35,310 nucleotides of DNA from NCBI GenBank assembly GCA_035691865.1, contig DASSIM010000029.1, positions 1 through 35,310 on the forward strand. Direction: 5' to 3'. Positions 16,167 through 24,933 of the stretch are shown in pieces (positions within the stretch are counted from its first letter, which is position 1; each line of letters starts with the position of its first letter). The notes under the pieces are model-generated. The model saw nothing but the letters and a program-made list of their open reading frames with translations, searched no databases and was not told where the DNA came from. Made by a program: the position numbers and the translations under genes. Source of the DNA: Nitrosopolaris sp035691865 (lineage in GTDB: Archaea; Thermoproteota; Nitrososphaeria; Nitrososphaerales; Nitrososphaeraceae).

Positions 16167-16667
16167 ATGACCAAAACCATCGCGCAAAAAATCACCCCAT
16201 TTTTGTGGTTCGATCACGAAGCCGAAGAAGCAGCCAAATTTTACACCTCTATTTTCAAAAACTCAAAAATAATAGATATATCTTATTATGGGAAATCTGC
16301 GGCGGAGGCATCTGGCAAACCTAAGGGAACAGTAATGATCGTGAGGTTTGAGCTTGAAGGACAACTATTTATGGCATTAAACGGCGGTCCAGTTTTCAAA
16401 TTCTCACCAGCCATGTCATTTTTAGTGAGCTGTAATACACAGGAAGAAGTAGATGACCTTTGGAAAAAACTTTCCGAGGGCGGAGAAGAAGATCAGTGTG
16501 GATGGTTGAAAGACAAATTTGACATTTCATGGCAGATCGTTCCTAGTGTATTGAGCGAGATGCTACAAGATAAAGATACAACGAAATCCGAAAGAGTCAT
16601 GGAGGCAATGCTTCAGATGAAGAAAATCGACATACAGCGATTGAGGATCGCATACGAGGGGCAATAG
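16167..16667 (+). CDS. VOC-superfamily PhnB-like protein (3-demethylubiquinone methyltransferase domain)
   Basis: A 166-residue protein with the PF06983 pattern: ITPFLWFDHEAEEAAKFYTSIFKNSKI at the start, GTVMIVRFELEGQLFMALNGGP in the middle, then FLVSCNTQEEVDDLWKKLSEGG, QCGWLKDKFDISWQIVPS and a closing helix. The fold is glyoxalase-like (paired beta-alpha-beta-beta-beta units). The catalytic activity of this subgroup is mostly unproven. It ends 14 bases before a wrecked dihydrofolate-reductase-family gene, and such pairs are common, so they were probably one operon. Confidence 0.88.
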   Translation: MTKTIAQKITPFLWFDHEAEEAAKFYTSIFKNSKIIDISYYGKSAAEASGKPKGTVMIVRFELEGQLFMALNGGPVFKFSPAMSFLVSCNTQEEVDDLWKKLSEGGEEDQCGWLKDKFDISWQIVPSVLSEMLQDKDTTKSERVMEAMLQMKKIDIQRLRIAYEGQ

Positions 16668-16681
16668 AAGAGAGGAAGATC

Positions 16682-17258
16682 TTGAGAAAACTACAATTAC
16701 CAGTGCAAATCTCAGTAGACGGCTATATTGCAGGACCCAACGGAGAGATGGATTGGATGGTTTGGGACTGGGATGACAAACTCAAAAATTATGTATTCGA
16801 ATTAACGGAACCTATCGACACAATTTTCTGGATCGAAAAATGACTGATGGCTTTGTATCATACAGTCAGATGTGATGACCAAACCTGATGACCTATCGTC
16901 AATTGATCGATCGCATGTGTTTGCAAAAAGGATGATAGACACACCAAAAGTTGTTTTTACGAAAAATTTAAAAAAATCTCAGTGGGCAAATATGCACATA
17001 GCAACTGGTGATCTCGCAGATGATCACCAATCTAAAGAGTCGAGATGGCAAGGACATCATTGTTTACGGTGGCGCCTCATTTAACTCTTTGATTAGAGAA
17101 AGGTTGATTGACGAATCTTATTAATCAATCCTGTTGCAATAGGAAAGGGCAAGACCATATTCAAAGACTTGAACTAGATTCAGAAATATAATCTGGTCAA
17201 GTCAGTAGCGTTTGACTGCGGAATAGCTGGGCTTCATAATGAGCCAAAGAGAGTCTGA
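16682..17258 (+). pseudogene. Dihydrofolate reductase / RibD_C family gene, heavily damaged
   Basis: Successive frames give an almost complete protein of this family. First is a TTG start with KLQLPVQISVDGYIAGPNGE and the MDWMVWDWDD block. A shift near TTTT at about 16822 follows, then DRKMTDGFVSY. Another shift leads to SDVMTKPDDLSS through VVFTKNLKKSQWAN and IATGDLAD. After another shift come DGKDIIVYGGASFNSLIRE, then LLINPVAIGKGKTIF, and finally YNLVKSVAFDCG ending EPKRV at 17258. At least five lesions (frameshifts and in-frame stops) break it, so it is dead, not mis-sequenced. The intact protein would be about 190 residues, a reductase of pteridine- or flavin-type substrates. Confidence 0.85.
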
Positions 17259-17415
17259 TAGTATTAATTACTGATAGCAGTATGTGACTTGTAGCAAATC
17301 TAATATCTGCCTTGACATTGACGACCAAGACAAAATCTGAATTTGAAATCTTATCACAAGTTAGAAAATTTGTGCAATCGATGCAGCATACGAAAGCATA
17401 CTAGTCACACGATTG

Positions 17416-18252
17416 TTAGATAAAGAGTCGCTTGACACCTTCTATTATATATTGTACTGCAATGGCCGCTATGAAAACTGCAAAAACCCGAGTGATTATC
17501 ATAGTACCACGCCTTCCAAGCAGTCTGTAAATGGGATTTATGGATCGCAAAACCCCGTAGGTGATGCCAATTACAATCGCTATAGATAATACTGTCACAA
17601 TCAATCCGGCTGTTTGAAAAGAAATTATAACTGAGGTGATTGCGCCAGGTCCTGCTAGCAATGGAAACGCCAGTGGAACTACTCCTGACTCACCTGCAGT
17701 AAGACTGCCGCCACTTGCTCCAAACCTCCATATCCCGTGAGTTAATAATTCAATCGCCACAATGAACAAGAGTATCCCACCGGCGATCATAAAGCTGAAA
17801 ATAGTGATACCAAAAATAGTAAGTATTTGTGTGCCAGCCACTGCAAACACAACTAACAATATACCGGAAGTAATAATGGCTGTCTTCGAGATTGCTTTTT
17901 TTTCTTCTCTTCCCATCTTTTCTGTAAGGGCAATAAATAAAGGAACCGTTCCAATAGGATCGATTACGACGAAAAGAGCAATCGTAGATCTCAGTGTATC
18001 GTAACCTACCGTATTTTGAACTGAAAATAACGCTTGCACTATATTCGTAATCGCAGTGGTAAAGTGAACCAATGCCTGTTGAATATTTGAATATAAATTC
18101 TCGAATCCGTGGACATTGATACGGGTATTAATAATAACACCCTTATCCTCAGGCCATTGAGATTCAGCCAATGCATCATTAGTTAGTGATAACGTTATTA
18201 CAAGTAACAGAGCTACTCCAAATATTGACACATTTTTGAATTTGATTCCCAA
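17416..18252 (-). CDS. MarC family (UPF0056) membrane protein
   Basis: A 278-residue protein. Residues 1-29 form a signal-like hydrophobic segment, followed by a non-cytoplasmic stretch of about 40 residues that ordinary MarC proteins lack. From about residue 83 comes the family core: LFVVIDPIGTVPLFIALT, then six hydrophobic helices including GGILLFIVAIELL, VPLAFPLLAGPGAITSVI (the PLAxPLLAGPG signature) and the C-terminal VFAVFIAAIAVQYIIEG. MarC proteins are integral membrane proteins of unclear transport role. The old link to multiple antibiotic resistance has not held up. The start is TTG. Its promoter region is shared, divergently, with nikR. Confidence 0.88.
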   Translation of the reverse strand: MGIKFKNVSIFGVALLLVITLSLTNDALAESQWPEDKGVIINTRINVHGFENLYSNIQQALVHFTTAITNIVQALFSVQNTVGYDTLRSTIALFVVIDPIGTVPLFIALTEKMGREEKKAISKTAIITSGILLVVFAVAGTQILTIFGITIFSFMIAGGILLFIVAIELLTHGIWRFGASGGSLTAGESGVVPLAFPLLAGPGAITSVIISFQTAGLIVTVLSIAIVIGITYGVLRSINPIYRLLGRRGTMIITRVFAVFIAAIAVQYIIEGVKRLFI

Positions 18253-18372
18253 TACAATAAAGAGGAAATGACGATATCTAACTTAACAGTTATTGCTTTA
18301 TTTATTAAATGAGAGTCATTATGCAAATAAAAGATAAAAGATAGTAACTACTAAATAATATTAACTCATTAA
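18253..18372. promoter_or_regulatory. Divergent promoter region between marC-like gene and nikR
   Basis: These 120 AT-rich bases contain TATA-like stretches for both genes (ACTAAATAATATTAA before nikR, CTTTATTGTATT on the other strand). ATGAGAGTCAT near 18309 is a short dyad. I could not find a clear match to the bacterial NikR operator (GTATGA-N16-TCATAC). Autoregulation by NikR is possible but not shown. Confidence 0.4.
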
Positions 18373-18822
18373 TTGACTCTAAAACGCGCAAGTGGTCACG
18401 AGCATGATGAAAAATCCTACGTAGATCGAATAAGCATATCACTTTCTTCAACACTTCTTGCTGAATTTGACAATTCAATGATAAAAGCCGGATTTACCGA
18501 TAGATCTAAGGCTATACAGACAGCTCTGCATTCGTTTGTAAACGAACATAATTGGGCAGATGATCTTCCAAAGTCAGGAGCAGGTGCTATAATAATGTTA
18601 TATGACAATCACTTTTACAATCAGGACACAAAATCAACTAGGATACAGCATAAATATAATGACATTATAAGCGCTGCTACACATTTGCATATAAATGATA
18701 ATAATTGCCTAGAAAGTATTATGGTAAAAGGAGACGTTAGTAGGATGAAAGAACTTGCAAATGAGCTTTCAAAAAATCGAGGAATCAAAAGCTTAAAGTT
18801 TCATTTCGTGAACGTTGTGTAG
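18373..18822 (+). CDS. nikR: NikR nickel-responsive transcriptional regulator
   Basis: A 149-residue protein. A ribbon-helix-helix DNA-binding domain (about 16-62: DRISISLSSTLLAEFDN, then a helix through SKAIQTALHSFV) is followed by an ACT-like nickel-binding domain (about 70-148). The four ligands of the high-affinity site are His93, His104, His106 and Cys112. Their spacing (11, 2, 6) is the same as His76, His87, His89 and Cys95 of E. coli NikR. It should bind DNA as a tetramer when nickel is present and repress uptake or related genes. The TTG start gives 15 extra N-terminal residues before the first strand, rich in His, Glu and Asp. No nickel transporter lies beside it. Confidence 0.92.
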   Translation: MTLKRASGHEHDEKSYVDRISISLSSTLLAEFDNSMIKAGFTDRSKAIQTALHSFVNEHNWADDLPKSGAGAIIMLYDNHFYNQDTKSTRIQHKYNDIISAATHLHINDNNCLESIMVKGDVSRMKELANELSKNRGIKSLKFHFVNVV

Positions 18823-19206
18823 CAAAACTGAAAAATTCCAAAAACATACACTGTAATTATTAACTCAAACATTATATCAACCTGTCTAAGGTCAGTTTTT
18901 AGCGGGGACAATCAATGCTCTGTCATTTGATTGCATTCTTTTAACTCGCATTAGAATACCGAAGATTTAACATAATTCTACCTCCAATCTGGATAATCCT
19001 GAGTAAACAAGAAATTAGTCAAGTACCGAGATATTCTTTTTTTCCACTCATGGTTATGATATATTTCAAGTACACATCAGTATCTATACTTTGAATTTAT
19101 TTAGGAGTTGAGTATCTCGTTAGCTCAAATGTAACGAAAAATATGTATTATGGTTTCATATTTCGAACCTGAAACGACTAAAGGATATGTGTGTTCTCTA
19201 TAACCA
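18823..19206. other. Intergenic region
   Basis: No gene was recognised. A T-rich run (about 19029-19038) could end transcription of an upstream gene but has no hairpin. The region before 19207 is AT-rich, as expected for a promoter. Confidence 0.35.
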
Positions 19207-19511
19207 ATGGCGAAAATGCTGTCTGACGTCTTAGGAGTGGCTCTGGCACTATCTTTTGGCATTATGCTAGCGAGCGCAGGTTCTGCTTCATCGATGCTTG
19301 GTACGACTTCAACAGTCGAGCAGCATTCGGTTATGAAATCAAGTAACATGAGTTCCTCTAGTAGCATTAGGGCCGGTAATATGTCAAAACAGGTAACACA
19401 ACAGCCAGAAATATGTCAAAAGCAGCAAGCAGCGCTGTAACCAAGCTCGGCCAAGTGGTTGGTGGCGGTCTTAAAGGCCTCGGTAATTTGATATCACCTA
19501 GTAAAAAATAA
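19207..19511 (+). pseudogene. Small exported or membrane protein gene with a one-base frameshift
   Basis: The first frame gives a signal peptide or anchor (MSDVLGVA-like start LSDVLGVALALSFGIMLASAG), then a Ser-rich stretch to AGNMSK and a non-native tail stopping at 19440. At the AAAA run following ATGTC (about 19381-19389) a change of frame gives TGNTTARNMSKAASSAVTK and GQVVGGGLKGLGNLISPSKK, ending at 19511. The second part repeats NMSK and has a Gly-rich amphipathic helix. One missing A explains everything, giving an intact protein of about 100 residues. It resembles in design the small protein at 22013-22279. Confidence 0.6.
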
Positions 19512-19602
19512 AAAAACTCTTGTTGCTATATTAGTATAAGGCAACTAACATTCAATTTTTTTTAGTTTAGACTTAAGCTTAAAGTTTCTGTGAAGACCCC
19601 TT

Positions 19603-20865
19603 TTACTCCTTGATATCATATCGTTTAAACTGCAAATATAATGCTATGTCATATACAATTTTTAATAATCCTCCCAATAGGAAGGGTGCAAACAATAGCG
19701 ACACAGATTGCAATATTGAACTTGCTATTGACGGAGATATAGCCTGCGTGATATTCCTAGAGATGTTTGTTATTCCAGCTGCTGCAGTCCGTTCATCCTC
19801 CTTAACCACTGCAACAATATATGATTGTCTTGTAGGAACATCCATTTGTGATAGAGTCATTCTGGCGAGATAGAACGCTATGGCTATTGGAAGAGAAGGA
19901 GAAAATGCAACAAGTATCAATAGAATGTTAGACGGTATATGGGTGAAGACCATAGTATTAATCAAGCCTATTCTATTTGCAATTTTAGCTGATGCAAGAA
20001 ATGAAAATCCAGTAAGAACTCCCGCGATCGAGAATATGTAAGACAATAAAGTCAAATCTGCTCCAAATTTTGTAAAAAACCAGAGTGATACAATGCTCTG
20101 TATAACAAAGCCACCACCGAAAGAGTCAATAGCGAAAAGACCCGATAATTTAGCGACAATTTTTTTTGATGTTGGCGATAGAGTTTGTGTTAAAGGTTTT
20201 GATATTCTTTTTTCATGTTGGTCTTCTCGTCCTCCTTCTCTTCCCTGCATCAGCTCTACCCTTTTGGACAGTGAAAGGTAAATTCCCAACAAGCCTATCC
20301 CTAAAATGCTATATGCAAGGAAAAGTAGCCTAATAGAGTCAATTTGGTTCAACCCAAATTGATGTTGAATAATGACTGGTAAGCCCGAAACTAGAACGCC
20401 TGCTGACATCGCGAATGTTCCGACCATATTGTAAAAGGCAAAGAGTGTATTTCTTCTGTTTGTATCCTGTACTGTCTGAGGGAGCACGGCTTGTTCTATA
20501 GAAAGAAATGCGCCAGTTTCAGTTCCAGTAACATTAATTGTTCCGATTAAGCCGGCTGCAATTAATGCAATATAATTAGATGTGACAAAAAAAATAACGC
20601 CCGCAATAGCCATCATTATGGCGTATATAACTAACATTTTCCTTCTGCCTATTCTATCCGCATAAAAGCTTGCCACAAGAGTAAATATTACGCTATTTAT
20701 TATTGTCGAAGTAAGTATTAGACCAATCAAAAATCCATCAAATCCTATTAATTTTAGATAGATTGAAATAACAATACTTAGAAACCCATACGCAAATGTT
20801 CTAAGTATTCGTGCAGTCAATAGCAGCCTTCCGTCCTTTGAAATCCATTGGAATGAATATAGCAC
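19603..20865 (-). CDS. Major facilitator superfamily transporter
   Basis: A 420-residue integral membrane protein with about 12 hydrophobic helices in two sets of six, separated by a charged loop (about residues 203-232, REGGREDQHEKR). The MFS motif A between helices 2 and 3 reads YADRIGRRKMLVIY. The conserved Arg/Pro stretch LARMTLSQMDVPTRQSYIV sits in the second half. It is a proton- or solute-coupled secondary transporter. The substrate (drug, metabolite or sugar) cannot be read from sequence. Length is normal for the family. It is preceded by a poorly supported 74-codon frame on the same strand. Confidence 0.92.
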   Translation of the reverse strand: MLYSFQWISKDGRLLLTARILRTFAYGFLSIVISIYLKLIGFDGFLIGLILTSTIINSVIFTLVASFYADRIGRRKMLVIYAIMMAIAGVIFFVTSNYIALIAAGLIGTINVTGTETGAFLSIEQAVLPQTVQDTNRRNTLFAFYNMVGTFAMSAGVLVSGLPVIIQHQFGLNQIDSIRLLFLAYSILGIGLLGIYLSLSKRVELMQGREGGREDQHEKRISKPLTQTLSPTSKKIVAKLSGLFAIDSFGGGFVIQSIVSLWFFTKFGADLTLLSYIFSIAGVLTGFSFLASAKIANRIGLINTMVFTHIPSNILLILVAFSPSLPIAIAFYLARMTLSQMDVPTRQSYIVAVVKEDERTAAAGITNISRNITQAISPSIASSILQSVSLLFAPFLLGGLLKIVYDIALYLQFKRYDIKE

Positions 20866-20905
20866 TGATTTCCAGTCTCCTATCTACTCATAATGCAGCA
20901 AGCCA

Positions 20906-21130
20906 TTACACAAAAAAATTATGCTGATATTCTGCTACTACGAATCTTCCCCGTGAACTATTAATAGCTCTTGAAAGACCTGTAGTTTGATACTGATATT
21001 TCGCCGGTGAAATTATACTCCTTAAGTCATTAAACTCTTTTGGTTCGTGAGCTCGCATTACCAATTTTCGGATTGTCGGATGCATAATTTTAAAATTATT
21101 CATGGATAGAATTTGTCTGTCTAAGCCCAT
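20906..21130 (-). CDS. Doubtful small ORF upstream of the MFS gene
   Basis: 74 codons, ATG start, ending 40 bases before the transporter gene. It contains FKIMHPTIRKLVMRAHEPKE, a plausible helix, but no motif. It could be a leader protein or chance. Confidence 0.25.
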   Translation of the reverse strand: MGLDRQILSMNNFKIMHPTIRKLVMRAHEPKEFNDLRSIISPAKYQYQTTGLSRAINSSRGRFVVAEYQHNFFV

Positions 21131-21293
21131 ACGTGTAGCTCAAATCCTTCAATACACAATTGACTTATGTTATCAATTATCTAACTTCGTGTGATATGGT
21201 AAACCAGCGCAATAAAGCCAGGACTTAATCGAAGGTCTAAATTGCAAAGAAAAAAACTGTGAAGCAATCGAGTATTCTCGGCGTTTTAATCAT

Positions 21294-21458
21294 TTAAGGA
21301 AGTGAATCGCTCTGTTCTTTGCATACATCTATTTCTATTCTCTTCAGTATCTTCCCGCTTTTAGTGGTAGCCGAGACTCCAGCTCTTGTCCAAATAAAGT
21401 TGTTTGGAAAGCCAAATCTTCCATTTTTCCTGCGAGCTAAACTGAATACATGGGTTTG
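21294..21458 (-). pseudogene. C-terminal remnant of an unknown protein
   Basis: A 54-codon minus-strand stretch with gene-like composition reads ARRKNGRFGFPNNFIWTRAG then VSATTKSGKILKRIEIDVCK before TAA. It has no start codon, and the frame is closed just upstream. Pieces further upstream (to about 21760) are in other frames, so this is probably the end of a decayed gene. Family not recognised. Confidence 0.35.
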
Positions 21459-22012
21459 TCATAAAGATGATCTCAACATTTATGTCAGAAGAGTTGCGTG
21501 AATGGTTCTCTGGTAGAAAAGTGACGAAGAGTTTGGTAGTTTGAGACTTTGTGTCTTTGGATTGAATTATATAATATCCTCGTCTTGAGGCATTTTTTGC
21601 AAGAAAACTTTCACATCGCCCTATCGCAACCCATTGAGTTCTTTATGAATTCCTTTGATAATGACATTCAAATCTTTTCTGAAGTCTCAAAAATGAAATT
21701 GCCGCTGTTTATGCAACTTCTTAGATCGTTGAATTCCATTTTCACCTAGTTGTTTCCTCCAACGTTTATTCCTATTAATCATTTGCAACCGAGAGAGCCG
21801 ATTAGATTTAAGCTTTACAATAAGTACATACGAGAAAAAAACATTCGTTAGTTAGAATTCAATTCTTCGTTCTACAAGCATATCAATGCAAAAATGTGTT
21901 TCCATGGATTGTATTCGCATAGAACGGATACGCAGCACTCGGCTATTATATGAAGGATCTCACCATTATTTTATTAAATCAGCCTAATTCATGCAACTTC
22001 TCAAGTATTTCA
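21459..22012. other. Region without an intact gene
   Basis: Low coding character on both strands. Two short plus-strand frames here (before 21501 and 21549-21749) look like shadows of decayed sequence. No RNA or repeat was recognised. Confidence 0.35.
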
Positions 22013-22279
22013 TTAAGGCACTTTTTTATTAGAAAATGATCCTATAGCTGGTTTGGTAGTATTCTGGGTTACGTTAGAAGCATTCGGAGAAACCGAACTT
22101 GAAAGATTTTTTACAACTCCTCCAAATGATTGTTTTGCTTGGTCGGTAATATTTTTCATAATCGACGTGAGACCAACTTTATCTGCACCCTTCTTAACAC
22201 CTGCAAAAAATGTTTGCCATCCTAGACCTATTACAGCCAAAATTACGACAGCGATTACTATCCATGTAATTATCCCCAT
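22013..22279 (-). CDS. Small single-pass membrane protein
   Basis: An 88-residue protein from the ATG at 22279. An open frame reaches 22366, but those 29 extra residues are less gene-like and a short purine stretch precedes this ATG. Residues 1-25 (GIITWIVIAVVILAVIGLGW) form one membrane helix. The next part is amphipathic (FAGVKKGADKVGLTSIMKNI), then comes a polar Ser/Asn/Thr-rich tail, probably outside. Similar small proteins (helix, FFxGVxKGAD, polar tail) seem widespread in this archaeal group, from memory. Function is unknown. Confidence 0.65.
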   Translation of the reverse strand: MGIITWIVIAVVILAVIGLGWQTFFAGVKKGADKVGLTSIMKNITDQAKQSFGGVVKNLSSSVSPNASNVTQNTTKPAIGSFSNKKVP

Positions 22280-22488
22280 AGATCTAACCCCGACGGACGC
22301 ATCAGCAGTAATTGAACATATGCCTATTTTAACGATTATGGAGACACTTACCAGTTTGATTATCATGAAAGAAATTCACGGCAGGTTGAGCTCTATCATC
22401 GTCCATCGGTGTACTCCTTAAGATGACCAACACGATAAAAAACAGTGTATTAGCTTTTCGGGTACTAGATATTAGCTGGATGAGCTTG

Positions 22489-23934
22489 TTAAGATGTAAA
22501 AGGTGAAGGCGGAATGAACTTATTCCCCATGCCATTTATGCATTCATAATTGTACGCTACTGTGAGTATTTTTTCTTCTCCAAACGGAGGACCAATCATT
22601 TGTACTGCTACTGGCATACTTTCTTTAGTTAATCCTATGGGTATGCTAATTGCAGGAAAACCAGTGCTATTGAATACTATAGTATTCCTAAGTAAGGCTT
22701 CTCTAGTTTGCAAAATAGTACCACAAATATCGGAGACCGTTAGTTCATCGAATCTTGGAGCGGGAATGATAGTTGTTGGAACAACAATTACCTCAATTTT
22801 CTGTCTTAACATGGCTAGATGCTCCTTTTTTATTTCCTCATTTATGATTCTCATAGCGTGTATGTAATCAACCGCAGATATTTTTGTTCCTTGAATTAGC
22901 ATCTCTCTTACTTCTTCACTATAATCTGCCTTTCTTGTCTTTAACCAATGCGCATGTATTTCTGATGCTTCTGCATACCTGATTGTTCTCCAAGTGTCAT
23001 AGTAACTTTCAGTATTTTGAAGATCGAGATCAAATACTTTATACCCTAATGACTTTATACTTTCCAAAAACTGATAGAACAGGCATTCAACTTCCGGATG
23101 CACATAATCGAAGAAATAGTGCCTCGGCACTCCAATAGACATCCCTCCAGAATTGGGTGTCTCAATAATTTTTGTATATGGATGCACTTTTTTGTGATTG
23201 GAGCTGTGATCTGACGAATCCCACCCTGATATACATTCTAACACAGCAGCAGCATCCCATGCACTCCTAGTGACGCACCCAACATGATCCAAAGATGGTG
23301 CCAGAGGCACAACGCCATGCCTGCTAACTCTTCCGTATGTAGGTTTTAGTCCAACAACCCCGCAGAGTGAAGATGGGACTCTGATTGACCCTCCAGAATC
23401 GGTTCCTAACGATACACATGTCATCCCAGTTGAAACTGCAACAGCAGAACCGCCACTTGAACCACCTGATATTCTTGACATATTCCAGGGGTTTTTTGTG
23501 TTACCGTAAAATGGATTCACTCCGGTAATTCCCGATGCAAATTCATTCAAATTGTTGGTACCGAGTAAAATTGCACCTGCTTCCTTAATCTTCCTAGTAC
23601 AAGTTGCATCAGTCTTTGGGGTATATTCAGACAATATTTTTGAACCACCAGTGGATCTAATATTTTTCGCATAAATGATATCTTTTATTGACAATGGAAT
23701 GCCATGTAAAGGCCCTCGATAGTCTCCTTGACTGATCTCTCTTTCAGCTATTCGTGCATTGTTATATGCATCTTCCTCATCGACAACAGTTATAAACGCC
23801 TTGAGAGTGGCATCGAATTTCTTGATTCTATCAAAGCAAAACTCGATCAGATCTACAGGAGAGATTTCATTGGTCTTTATTTTCTCTGACAAATGTTTGA
23901 CAGAGAATAAAGAAAATTGTAGTCCTCTTACCAT
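22489..23934 (-). CDS. Amidase-signature enzyme (GatA-like amidase)
   Basis: A 481-residue amidase-signature enzyme with the Ser-cisSer-Lys triad. Lys84 is in LSIKD, the cis-Ser is in SGGSSGGSA (Ser159/160), and the nucleophile Ser183 is in GTDSGGSIRVP. It hydrolyses or transfers amides. GatA of the Asp/Glu-tRNA amidotransferase shares this core, but here the middle region reads RYAEASEIHAHWLKTRKADYS, a pattern of general amidases and not the GatA tRNA-linked region. No gatB or gatC is nearby, so I do not assign gatA. The acyl substrate is unknown. Length and all motifs are complete. It is a single gene with ATG start. Confidence 0.88.
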   Translation of the reverse strand: MVRGLQFSLFSVKHLSEKIKTNEISPVDLIEFCFDRIKKFDATLKAFITVVDEEDAYNNARIAEREISQGDYRGPLHGIPLSIKDIIYAKNIRSTGGSKILSEYTPKTDATCTRKIKEAGAILLGTNNLNEFASGITGVNPFYGNTKNPWNMSRISGGSSGGSAVAVSTGMTCVSLGTDSGGSIRVPSSLCGVVGLKPTYGRVSRHGVVPLAPSLDHVGCVTRSAWDAAAVLECISGWDSSDHSSNHKKVHPYTKIIETPNSGGMSIGVPRHYFFDYVHPEVECLFYQFLESIKSLGYKVFDLDLQNTESYYDTWRTIRYAEASEIHAHWLKTRKADYSEEVREMLIQGTKISAVDYIHAMRIINEEIKKEHLAMLRQKIEVIVVPTTIIPAPRFDELTVSDICGTILQTREALLRNTIVFNSTGFPAISIPIGLTKESMPVAVQMIGPPFGEEKILTVAYNYECINGMGNKFIPPSPFTS

Positions 23935-24168
23935 AGATATTATGGTGTTTCCGTGATTAGACTTTTTTAATTTTTACGCTGAAAAAAGAGGGTTCGACAG
24001 CAATATACTCTCCATAGGCATTGTACGATTATTTCGATGGTACTGCACTCGAATAAAGGAATAGCGGAGATTTTCTAATGATACTTAGAACCAATAAAAC
24101 AGCTAAATAGTTTTATTTGAGGGAGACTAGCTAACCTGGGCTTCTCGTGAATTGTTAGAATTCATTTG

Positions 24169-24516
24169 TTGCCTTGGACGACAGATGAATATAGGAGTCG
24201 AAGCGATATAATGGGATTAATTCTTAGTACAGCAAATGGTGGAGGAGTTACTAGAACAAAGTTAATGCATAGAGCATATCTTGCTCAACTAAGTTGAGGG
24301 AATGTTAGAGGAAATGGTCTGATGGAATATGAGAACATCAAAAGTATAGACCAACAGAGAAAACGTCTATTGCAGATACACGACAAAATGGAAGAACTAG
24401 CTCCATTAAGCTTCGCAGAAAGGCATAGCAAACAAGATAATAGACTGCCTCTGGATAGGATCCGGGGATTGGCAGCCGAAAAATATTTGAGAATAGTGAT
24501 GGCATTAAGTGAATGA
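24169..24516 (+). pseudogene. Winged-helix regulator gene, broken by small indels
   Basis: In one frame the sequence reads EYRSRSDIMGLILSTANGGG and VTRTKLMHRAYLAQL, the N-terminal half of the small winged-helix domain common in Thaumarchaeota. A TGA at 24296-24298 follows. Pieces in neighbouring frames give LRE and GMLEE. The first frame then resumes with NGLMEYENIKSIDQQ and RLLQIHDKMEELAPL to 24516. A functional relative would read AQL...LREYL.ML.ENGLMEY without a break. Several small indels that almost cancel have removed the recognition-helix/wing junction. The later 64 codons could still be translated from the ATG at 24322. Confidence 0.6.
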
Positions 24517-24933
24517 AAACTAACTAAGTTGGATTTTGATAGTATTCAAAATTCCTATTATGGTCTCTGAATAGGTATATTTATCCAACTAAGGTAGTCA
24601 ACAGTGTTCTGCACTCAAAAACCACTTTAAGGGGGGCTGCTGCCTCTTGAAATCCTTTTGAATTTGAATGGATTTGGTAGCGTTTTGCCACTTGGTCGAT
24701 GTCTTAGTGTGGACTTCCCATTTCGTATCCAGGTCAGGTAGCAAACTTGAATTTTGCACGCACGGTTAATAACAGACGGTGCACGTTCACAAATCAGGTC
24801 CGACTTCTTTGAAAAATGTCGTTCGCTATGAACGAACCTAGGTTGTGCACCAATGCTCTTGGCTTTGTTTTCAGAGGCGTTTTGGTCTTAACTCAGAAGG
24901 CTTAAGTAAAAGTGTGTCATCAGCTTAAGATAT
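24517..24933. other. Non-coding block, unusually GC-rich in its centre
   Basis: About 24620-24880 is visibly richer in G and C than the surroundings. GGTGCAC at 24779-24785 faces GTGCACC at 24844-24850, and GTTCG...CGAAC forms a small hairpin inside. On the minus strand two overlapping frames are open for 57 and about 80 codons with no start. One reads DLDTKWEVHTKTSTKWQNAT. It may be a structured RNA or a decayed foreign gene. A TATA-like CTTAAGTAAAAG (24900-24911) serves the next gene. Confidence 0.4.

Noticed and set aside
22489..23934. Naming the amidase gatA
   Set aside because: The catalytic core fits, but the middle region matches general amidases and no gatB or gatC is present.
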